Source of the DNA: a bacterium
GTDB taxonomy: Bacteria > ARS69
NCBI GenBank assembly: GCA_025774865.1
Contig: JALGZO010000037.1
Span: 1 to 15,105 of the forward strand
Direction: 5' to 3'
DNA: 15,105 nucleotides
Notes under the pieces: generated by a model
Seen by the model: the letters and a program-made list of their open reading frames with translations, nothing else
Databases searched by the model: none
What the model was told of the DNA's origin: nothing
Position numbers and translations under genes: made by a program
In this document: positions 1-5,470 of the stretch, piece after piece
Layout: the number at the start of each line of letters is the position of its first letter
Numbering within the stretch: position 1 is the first letter of the stretch

Positions 1-82
1 AGCGGAGGGCGGAGAGCGGCGCCTCCGCGTTCAGCGGTTCCTCGGTGATCGGGGCCGGACGGGTCAGCGGCGACTCGGGCAT
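1..82 (-). CDS. Partial N-terminus of a probable sulfite-oxidase-like molybdopterin oxidoreductase
   Basis: Only the first 27 codons lie in the window; the gene runs off the left edge. The reading starts MPESPLTRPAPITEEPLNAE and continues APLSALR. The pattern 'T-E-x-P-L-N-A-E-x-P-L-x-A-L' resembles the mature N-terminus of the sulfite oxidase/SorA-type molybdopterin family, which usually has DPxNAEPPLxAL just before the Moco-binding domain. No catalytic residue, including the Moco-ligating Cys, is visible, so the call rests on this short motif. The ATG shares one base with the TGA of the upstream gene (TGATG), and no Shine-Dalgarno sequence precedes it, so translation is probably coupled. No signal peptide is seen at this start. 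Confidence 0.5.
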   Translation of the reverse strand, partial: MPESPLTRPAPITEEPLNAEAPLSALR

Positions 83-420
83 CAGTCGAGCACGACGATC
101 TTGCGGCTCACCCTGTCACCACCCGCTTCCACGACGGCGAAGTAGACCCCGCGGGGAAGTCGTCGAGGACCCACGTCGAGCGGCGGCGTTCCGTCGACGA
201 GGTTGAGCTCGTACTCCCACTTGATGCGGTTGTACGGCTTCCAGCCGCTGCCCGGAGTGGTCTTCAGCTCGGGATGCGCCTCGTAATAGGCGGCCTTCTC
301 GGCGAGCCAGCTGGAGCCCTTCTCGATCGTGGAGGCGCGCTTCTGCGCCCAGGACGCCGAGGGAGAGAGCGCGAGGATGGCGAGGACCAAGACGTGAATC
401 GACGATCGAATCGGGATCAT
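82..420 (-). CDS. Small exported protein; apparent N- and C-terminal ends of a larger sorted secreted protein
   Basis: The 112-residue product starts MIPIRSSIHVLVLAILALSP, and SASWA-QK follows as a likely signal-peptidase I site. A GTG six bases upstream is possible, but a GGAG lies nine bases before the ATG and only three before the GTG, so the ATG is preferred. Residues about 35-75 carry YYEAHPELKTTPGSGWKPYN then RIKWEYE. From memory, this pattern resembles the segment just after the signal peptide in large VPS10/beta-propeller secreted proteins of FCB-type bacteria. The last ~25 residues (LPRGVYFAVVEAGGDRVSRK) match the closing strands of the FlgD-like sorting domain; the hydrolase at 5471-7681 ends in the same style. 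No bulk domain lies between, so this is probably an internally deleted derivative, though a functional short protein cannot be excluded. It is the upstream partner of the molybdopterin enzyme gene. Confidence 0.7.
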   Translation of the reverse strand: MIPIRSSIHVLVLAILALSPSASWAQKRASTIEKGSSWLAEKAAYYEAHPELKTTPGSGWKPYNRIKWEYELNLVDGTPPLDVGPRRLPRGVYFAVVEAGGDRVSRKIVVLD

Positions 421-542
421 GGACACAGACTCCGGCTGCGAGAGACCAACGGGGGATGGGGGAGTCTAGCACGGAGATGGCCAGGATCCCATCCTCCGAG
501 AGTGTCGCCGGGTCGGTCGAAGGGACGTTCGCGGGGCCACGC

Positions 543-1412
543 TCAGCGTTCCCCAGGGCTCGCGGCCGGGGGCTGTTCGTTGAGATGCCAGTCGTAGGGG
601 AGATGTTCGAGGCGGAAGGGTCCCCGGTCGATTCGAGCCCGGAGCTTCGGTGGGCCGTGCGCGGCGAGCCAGCGCGCGACCCCCGCGTTCTTGCCGTAGG
701 ATTCCGTGTCCGGATTCGGGAGGGCGCCGGCGGGGGGGCGGTCGAAATCGGTGCGGAACCAGTCGAAGATCTTGGAGACACGCAGTTCGCCAGTCTCGCC
801 GTCGAAGCTGACCTTGGCGGGATCCGCGATGAAGTCGGTCGTGGCGTCGTCGAGCTCCGCCCCGAGTTGCCGTGCGTGAAAGGCGGTCGAGCGAAGACGC
901 GGGCAACCGATCGATGCACACACGATCGCGAAGTGGATCCGGGGGTCCTCGAACTCCGGTCGGAGTATCTCGTGCTCGATCGCGTTCAAAGTGATCGGTC
1001 CCCGCACGGAATCGAACATGATCCGATCCCACCGGCCCTCGATCTGAAGGATCGAGTTCGCGGGGATCCACTTCCGGATGAAGGGCAACGTCTTCGCCCA
1101 CCAGCGCATCCCCGTAGGATAGTGGTCGACGATCAACTTCAGGGTGAACGCGTTGTACGCGTTGATCCAGTAGGCGAGGCGCTCGTCGCGGGACCAGGTG
1201 GACTCCGCCTCGGGAGGTTCGCTCGCCAGATCGAGCAGGTAGCGGCGGAAAGCACTCTCCGGATCTTGCGCCGACGCCTGGAGCGCCCCGTAGTCCACGA
1301 GACCGTCCGTCAGGAACTCGGCGAGCGTCGTGTCCAACTTCGCGTGCGAGTGGTCGACGGCGGGGGAGGCACGCGGGAGCAACAACGCGAACAGGACGGG
1401 CAGAAGGCGCAA
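543..1412 (-). CDS. Secreted DUF547-domain protein
   Basis: The product is 289 residues with a TTG start. The TTG gives a clean signal peptide (MRLLPVLFALLLPRASPA) and lies 8 bases after the stop of the glycosyltransferase. No ATG or GTG near this point gives a signal sequence, and the longer in-frame reading overlaps the glycosyltransferase with unlikely composition. The DUF547 core is clear: ERLAYWINAYNAFTLKLI at about 78-94, NSILQIEGRWDRIMF at 119-133, LNAIEHEILRP at 142-152, and HFAIVCASIGCP at 160-171 with the conserved Cys170-Pro. The biochemical activity of DUF547 is not established; bacterial members are usually exported. Translation probably depends on the upstream gene because only a weak GAG precedes the TTG. 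From memory, DUF547 genes are often seen beside TIGR04283-type glycosyltransferases. Confidence 0.88.
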   Translation of the reverse strand: MRLLPVLFALLLPRASPAVDHSHAKLDTTLAEFLTDGLVDYGALQASAQDPESAFRRYLLDLASEPPEAESTWSRDERLAYWINAYNAFTLKLIVDHYPTGMRWWAKTLPFIRKWIPANSILQIEGRWDRIMFDSVRGPITLNAIEHEILRPEFEDPRIHFAIVCASIGCPRLRSTAFHARQLGAELDDATTDFIADPAKVSFDGETGELRVSKIFDWFRTDFDRPPAGALPNPDTESYGKNAGVARWLAAHGPPKLRARIDRGPFRLEHLPYDWHLNEQPPAASPGER

Positions 1413-1420
1413 TCGGAGCT

Positions 1421-2233
1421 CTACGGCAGCGTGCTCGGCAGCTGCCGTGGGGCGGTCGCCACCGAGCTTCCCAGCGGCGGGCCACGGCGTCCGCCGCGAC
1501 GGGAATCGGCAGCCAGCCAGCGGGCCAGGTACGCGGCGCCGTAGTACCGTCGTACGAGCGTTCGGGGAGACGCGCCGAGCGCGTGCCATGCGACCAGGAA
1601 GACGTCGTGACCGAAGGTCCGCCACACTCCGTGTCGCTCGAATCGCGCGGGGCTCGTGAGCGCGACTTCCGCCAGGACGCGAACGGACGTGCACCGGCGG
1701 AGACGCCGCGACATGGCCAGGTCCTCGCACAGCGGCTCGTCGGGAAACCCTCCCACGTGAAGGAACCTGTCGCGACGCATCGCGAGGCCCTGGTCCCCGA
1801 GCGGCGACGGGAGGATCCGGTCGCGGAGTCGGGACAGTCTCTCGAGGACCCGGTAGCTCGAACGATCCGAGTCGAATCTCAAGGAGAGGGCGACCGCGAC
1901 GTCCTCGGAGCGCAACACGCGCAAGACGGCGAGCAGGGCCCCCGGCTCGACGCTCGTGTCTCCGTGCAAGAAGAAGACGAACTCGCTCCCGGTAGCGAGA
2001 GCCCCGGCGTTCATCTGGGAAGCCCGACCCAGCGGCGCCTGAATGAAGCGAACGCCCGTTCCGCCCCCGGATGTCGGCAGGGGCGCGTCGGCCGGCTGGA
2101 CGACGATCACCTCGTCGACAAACGGGAGCTCAGCGTGAGAGTTCCACTCGGCGAGGTCCGTGTGAGCCGGGTCTCGCACCGGAACGACGAGGCTCAGATT
2201 CGCGCGGGCCCGGCGAACGGCGTTGTCGATCAT
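1421..2233 (-). CDS. Family 2 glycosyltransferase, TIGR04283-like
   Basis: The product is 270 residues. The GT-A fold signatures appear in order: LSLVVPVRD at about 13-21, EVIVVQPAD at 41-49, LGRASQMNAGALATG at 68-82, FFLHGDTSVEPG at 87-98 (the DXD-like metal/nucleotide-sugar site), GDQGLAMRRDRFLHVGGFP at 146-164, and the acidic ED pair at 170-171 followed by MSRRLRR. The GRAxQMNxGA, HxDT and GDQG...GGFP...EDxxxSRRLRR set is typical of the TIGR04283 family, named for its occurrence near arsenosugar genes. The true acceptor and donor are unknown. The ATG has an excellent GAGGAGG seven bases upstream. It is the first gene of the operon with the DUF547 gene and diverges from the small gene at 2376. 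The last ~35 residues are Arg/Gly/Pro-rich and not part of the core. Confidence 0.85.
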   Translation of the reverse strand: MIDNAVRRARANLSLVVPVRDPAHTDLAEWNSHAELPFVDEVIVVQPADAPLPTSGGGTGVRFIQAPLGRASQMNAGALATGSEFVFFLHGDTSVEPGALLAVLRVLRSEDVAVALSLRFDSDRSSYRVLERLSRLRDRILPSPLGDQGLAMRRDRFLHVGGFPDEPLCEDLAMSRRLRRCTSVRVLAEVALTSPARFERHGVWRTFGHDVFLVAWHALGASPRTLVRRYYGAAYLARWLAADSRRGGRRGPPLGSSVATAPRQLPSTLP

Positions 2234-2375
2234 CCGGTTGCCTCCTCGTACGCGAGGGCACGTGCGCTCGGCAGAATCGGGTCACTCTAGCCTCGATGGC
2301 GCGATTTGCGAACTGCCCAGATTTCTACTGAACGAAACGGACCGCCTTCTCGTCTCAGGGACAGAGGAGGGAGCC

Positions 2376-2600
2376 ATGTCCGCAACCTTGCCAGTGATCG
2401 AGCCGGAACCATACCGAAGTCGGATCCACCGGACCCTCGCGGCGCTGGCGTTCGTCAAGCGGCTGCTGGCGAAGCGGGGGAACGTGTCCGATCTGGACAT
2501 GGTGCGGCTCCAGCACGAGGGGTACGGAGACGCCGAGATCGAAGCCATCGTGTCGATGGTCTCCGGTCCCGGCGGTCGTCACGGTCCCCGGAGATCCTGA
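2376..2600 (+). CDS. Small protein resembling the C-terminal half of an AhpD/carboxymuconolactone-decarboxylase-like protein
   Basis: The 74-residue product starts at an ATG with AGGAGG five bases upstream. The frame is open further upstream, but that part has unlikely composition and overlaps the promoter side of the divergent glycosyltransferase gene. The segment LAALAFVKRLLAKRGNVSDL continues DMVRLQHEGYGDAEIEAIVSMV. Its pattern (ALxFxxKL...V.d.D...L...GysDaEI.eIV..V) resembles the second half of AhpD-like peroxidase-related proteins. The N-terminal half with the CxxC redox pair is absent, so peroxidase activity is not expected. The tail GPGGRHGPRRS departs from the family. It could be a free-standing helical protein or a decayed copy. 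Its TGA abuts the converging stop of the next gene directly. Confidence 0.55.
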   Translation: MSATLPVIEPEPYRSRIHRTLAALAFVKRLLAKRGNVSDLDMVRLQHEGYGDAEIEAIVSMVSGPGGRHGPRRS

Positions 2601-2833
2601 TCACGAGCCGTCAGGGGTGGACGCTTCCCCAGCGTCCGCGGGATCGTGGAGGTCGAGCTCGCCACGGAACTCGAATCCGACCGCGAAGTAGAACCCGCTG
2701 AAGTCGAAACACAGCGGGCGCCCGTCCTCGGCGCGCGAAATGCGACGTAGCTGCGCGCGCGAGGTCCCCTTTGAGCCACTCCCGCCGCGATGGCCGCCGC
2801 CAGGGTCCATCGCGCCGCAGGAACGATTGCCAT
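2601..2833 (-). pseudogene. Small hypothetical gene, apparently frameshifted at a CG-dinucleotide tract
   Basis: An AAGGAG eight bases upstream of the ATG at 2833 marks a strong translation start. The reading MAIVPAARWTLAAAIAAGVA looks like a membrane or signal segment. After the (GC)n tract at 2753-2761 this frame becomes low-complexity (Ser/Thr/Arg), while a neighbouring frame gives convincing protein: RRISRAEDGRPLCFDFSGFY, then FAVGFEFRGELDLHDP, ending at the TGA at 2603-2601. The span is 233 bases, two more than a multiple of three. Removing one CG unit joins the two halves into a 76-residue protein, with ...RGPRAQLRRIS... across the join. A real inactivating slip, slippage-based switching or a sequencing error would all look the same here. 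I do not recognise a family. It converges with the gene at 2376-2600, with adjacent stops forming TGATCA. Confidence 0.45.
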
Positions 2834-2980
2834 GGGCTCGGCTCCTTGTTTCGGTTCACGCCGAAGCGCTCGGGGAGGTATCCTACGAGGCCCGCGCCCG
2901 AGACGGGTGAGGCCACCGTACGCCGACCGTCCGCGGGGTCCACGGAGCGCAGAACACTTCGCAAGGAGTACGACGTCGAA

Positions 2981-3334
2981 ATGACCCAGAGCGGCACGCC
3001 ATCTTCGGCAAGAAACTCGTTCCGCCCCGCCTCCCGGCGTCACCGGAGCGGGCTCCGGATTCGCTGGCTGGTCGCCCTCGGGCCGCTCCTTCTCGTGGGT
3101 TGCGGGGGAGGCTGGACGTCGATCCCGATCGAGTCGATCGATTCCGAGACGGAGACCCTGGGGTCCGACCGGGCGCGGCTCACGCTGAACGACGGGCGGG
3201 TGTTCGATTTCCGATTGTCGCGCGTGGAATACCCCTACCTCTGGGGCAAGCGCTTCCTGGGGGAGAACATGCCCCTCCGAGAGATGCGCGTCGACCTGCG
3301 CGAGGTCATGCGAATCGACATTCCGAGCTCCTAG
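2981..3334 (+). CDS. Small predicted lipoprotein
   Basis: The product is 117 residues. The ATG has AAGGAG twelve bases upstream, a little far. The N-terminus is unusually long and basic (about 28 residues with RRHRSGLRIR), followed by a hydrophobic stretch and the lipobox LLLVGC, giving a lipidated Cys41. The mature part starts GGGWTSIPIESIDS, followed by a small beta-rich segment: ARLTLNDGRVFDFRLSRVEY at about 66-85 and LREMRVDLREVMRIDI near the end. The layout (a DGR... strand pair closing on a DLREVMRIDI strand) resembles short Sm/PilZ-like beta barrels seen in many lipoproteins, but I do not recognise a named family. The amidase starts 35 bases downstream on the same strand, so the two are probably co-transcribed. 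Confidence 0.8.
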   Translation: MTQSGTPSSARNSFRPASRRHRSGLRIRWLVALGPLLLVGCGGGWTSIPIESIDSETETLGSDRARLTLNDGRVFDFRLSRVEYPYLWGKRFLGENMPLREMRVDLREVMRIDIPSS

Positions 3335-3369
3335 GGCCAGGGACAGGCGTCGAACCCGGAGGCGTCCAC

Positions 3370-5097
3370 GTGCGAAGGCGCGGGATTTTGAAGGGACTGA
3401 CGGCCGCGGGCTTCGCGGCCTCGCCCTTCGGACGAGCGATCGTAGCGATGGCGAGCGAAGGCCAGGAAGTCACCGCCGACATGATTCGACGGGCGGAGTG
3501 GATCGCCGGTCTCGAGTTCTCCGACGACGAGCGGGAGTTGATGCTCGAGGACGTCGGTGAGCTCCAGGAAGCGCTCGCGAAGCTCCGCGCGGTGGAACTC
3601 GACAACGGTGTTCCTCCGGCGGTGCGATTCGACCCGGCGGCATGTTCCGCCGCGAGCACGGGGCCGAGCTCTCTGCCCCCCCAGATTCCCGCCGCCACCG
3701 AAGATCCCGGCGGCGCCGCCGACGTCAGCTTCGGGTCGGTCCGACAGCTCGCCGGGTGGCTGCGTAGCGGTCGGATTTCCTCGATGTTGCTCACGCGGCT
3801 CTGCCTCTCCCGAATGCGGAGGTTGGATCCGCAGCTCGAGTGCGTCGTGTCCCTCACGGAGAGCCGCGCGCTCCTTCAGGCGCAGGCGGCGGATCGCCGG
3901 ATCGCCGCGGGGAAGCCGAACGGTCCCCTCGACGGTATTCCGTGGGGAGCGAAGGACCTGCTGGCCGTGCCCGGCTTTCGCACGACGTGGGGAGCGAAGC
4001 CCTACGAGGAGCAGGATCGCGGCGACGAGATCGCCACGGCGGTCCACCGCCTCGACGAGGCGGGCGCGGTGCTCGTCGCGAAGCTCTCGGTCGGCGCACT
4101 GGCGTGGGGTGACGTCTGGTTCGGCGGGAAGACGAAGAATCCCTGGAAGCCGGAGCAGGGGTCGAGCGGCTCGTCGGCCGGGCCGGCCGCGGCGACGGCC
4201 GCGGGGCTCGTCGGCTTCGCGCTCGGCACCGAGACCTGGGGCAGCATCGTGTCGCCGTGTACCCGATGCGGTGTGACCGGGCTGCGCCCGACGTTCGGGA
4301 GGGTCAGCCGGACCGGCTGCATGGCGCTCGCGTGGAGCATGGACAAGATCGGCCCCATCGCGCGGACCGCGGAGGACTGCGCCTTCATCTTCGGTGCGAT
4401 CCACGGAGCGGACGGAACGGACCCGACAGCTCGGGATGTGCCGTTCCACTGGCCGCCCCGACGCTCGCTTCGGGAACTCCGTGTCGGTTTCGTGCCGGCG
4501 CTCTTCGAAGAAGACCGCAACCCGGACGGCGACGACGAGTCGGACGAGGCGGAACGAAAGCGCCGGGAAGAATGGGCCGAGATCGATCGTGGGACCTTGA
4601 AGGAGCTCGAAGGGCTCGGGGTCCAGCTGATCCCGATCGAGTTGCCGGCGGAGCCACCGGTGGGAGGGCTCTCGCTCATCCTCACGGCGGAGGCGACGAC
4701 CGCCTTCGACGATCTCACGCGGTCCGGGCGTGACGCGCTCCTCGTACGGCAGGAGCGTCACTCGTGGCCGAACGTCTTCCGCCAGGGTCAGCTCATTCCC
4801 GCGGTCGAGTACCTGCGCGCGAACCGCTTGCGGACCCTACTCCAGGAGAAGGTGAACGCGATTTTCGAGAAGGTCGACGTGTACGTCACGCCGACGTTCG
4901 GTGGGGACAACCTGCTGCTGACGAACCTCACTGGGCACCCACAGGTCGTCGTCCCGAACGGCTTCCGCGCTTCCGACGGAACGCCGACGAGCATCACGTT
5001 CACGGGTGCGCTTTACGACGAGGAGAGCGTTCTCTCGGTGGCGGCCGAGTATCAAGCCGCCACGGACCATCATCTCCCGCGGCCCGCCGGTTTCTAG
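3370..5097 (+). CDS. Secreted (Tat-type) amidase-signature family hydrolase
   Basis: The product is 575 residues with a GTG start; GGAGG ends seven bases before it. The N-terminus MRRRGILKGLTAAGFAAS has the RRxxxLK pattern of a twin-arginine signal. Residues about 35-90 form a helical region ending LRAVELDNGVPPAVRFDP, typical (from memory) of exported amidases and faintly like GatC. The amidase core holds the Ser-cisSer-Lys triad: Lys195 in PWGAKDLLAVPG, Ser265/266 in QGSSGSSAG, and nucleophile Ser292 in GTETWGSIVSP. Spacings of 70 and 27 residues agree with the family. The usual DTGGSI is ETWGSI here. GVTGLRPTFGRVSRTG and MDKIGPIARTAEDCA follow as expected. The substrate is unknown; the family cleaves C-N amide bonds. 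Residues 382-393 form an acidic DxNxDGxxE loop. It follows the lipoprotein gene and converges on the STAS gene with a 10-base gap. Confidence 0.92.
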   Translation: MRRRGILKGLTAAGFAASPFGRAIVAMASEGQEVTADMIRRAEWIAGLEFSDDERELMLEDVGELQEALAKLRAVELDNGVPPAVRFDPAACSAASTGPSSLPPQIPAATEDPGGAADVSFGSVRQLAGWLRSGRISSMLLTRLCLSRMRRLDPQLECVVSLTESRALLQAQAADRRIAAGKPNGPLDGIPWGAKDLLAVPGFRTTWGAKPYEEQDRGDEIATAVHRLDEAGAVLVAKLSVGALAWGDVWFGGKTKNPWKPEQGSSGSSAGPAAATAAGLVGFALGTETWGSIVSPCTRCGVTGLRPTFGRVSRTGCMALAWSMDKIGPIARTAEDCAFIFGAIHGADGTDPTARDVPFHWPPRRSLRELRVGFVPALFEEDRNPDGDDESDEAERKRREEWAEIDRGTLKELEGLGVQLIPIELPAEPPVGGLSLILTAEATTAFDDLTRSGRDALLVRQERHSWPNVFRQGQLIPAVEYLRANRLRTLLQEKVNAIFEKVDVYVTPTFGGDNLLLTNLTGHPQVVVPNGFRASDGTPTSITFTGALYDEESVLSVAAEYQAATDHHLPRPAGF

Positions 5098-5107
5098 CCG
5101 CGGCCCG

Positions 5108-5452
5108 CTAGTTGAAGCTCGCGACGGCCGCTTCTTCGTCCGTGAAGTCTTTCCACACGTGTGGAACCACTCCGCAAGCGCGCAGCACCGAGCCCACGCG
5201 GGAAGTCATCCCGGTCAACCGGACGACGGCGTCCTGGTTCGAGGCCGAGACCGCGGCCGCCGCGAGAAACCCGACGCCGAGCGAGTTGATCCAACCCACG
5301 TTCTGGAAGTCCACGACGAACTTCCGGATCCCGTCGTCCAGGCTCTGCTTGAAGACGTCGTGGATCTCGCGACAGGAGTCGCTTCCGTCGATTCTCCCGG
5401 CGAGATCGATCACGACAATTTGGTCGACCGTGCGCTTCTTGACTTCGAGCAT
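5108..5452 (-). CDS. STAS-domain protein, anti-sigma-factor-antagonist-like
   Basis: The 114-residue product is essentially one STAS domain: VDQIVVIDLAGRIDGSDSC at about 9-27, GIRKFVVDFQNVGWINSLGV at 41-60, and a closing helix after VVRLTGMTSRVGSVLRACGV. In the SpoIIAA alignment the phosphorylated Ser58 (after Asp57) corresponds to Ser57 here in the INSLGVG motif. The phospho-switch residue is therefore present, but the neighbouring Asp and second Ser are Asn and Leu. By family knowledge such proteins bind a serine-kinase anti-sigma factor or work in a signalling scaffold. No kinase or sigma gene lies in this window. The ATG has AGAGG seven bases upstream. It starts 18 bases after the hydrolase stop, so it is likely the second gene of that operon. 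Confidence 0.88.
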   Translation of the reverse strand: MLEVKKRTVDQIVVIDLAGRIDGSDSCREIHDVFKQSLDDGIRKFVVDFQNVGWINSLGVGFLAAAAVSASNQDAVVRLTGMTSRVGSVLRACGVVPHVWKDFTDEEAAVASFN

Positions 5453-5470
5453 TGAAGTGCCTCTCTTCCC

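Noticed and set aside
456-1544. Plus-strand 362-codon open frame opposite the DUF547 gene
   Set aside because: Low-complexity Arg/Gly/Glu-rich composition with no recognisable domain; the minus strand carries a clear DUF547 protein.
2611-2997. 128-codon minus-strand frame over the small frameshifted gene
   Set aside because: Composition is Arg-rich and it lacks a ribosome site; the neighbouring frames give the signal-like start and the CFDFSGFYFAVGF segment.
3331-4761. Minus-strand 476-codon open frame opposite the amidase
   Set aside because: Arg-rich shadow of GC-rich codons; all amidase catalytic motifs are on the plus strand.
5094-5111. CTAGC/GCTAG inverted repeat between the amidase and STAS stops, as a bidirectional terminator
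   Set aside because: Only a 5-bp stem with an 8-base loop and no T tract; it contains both TAG stops, so the symmetry may be chance.
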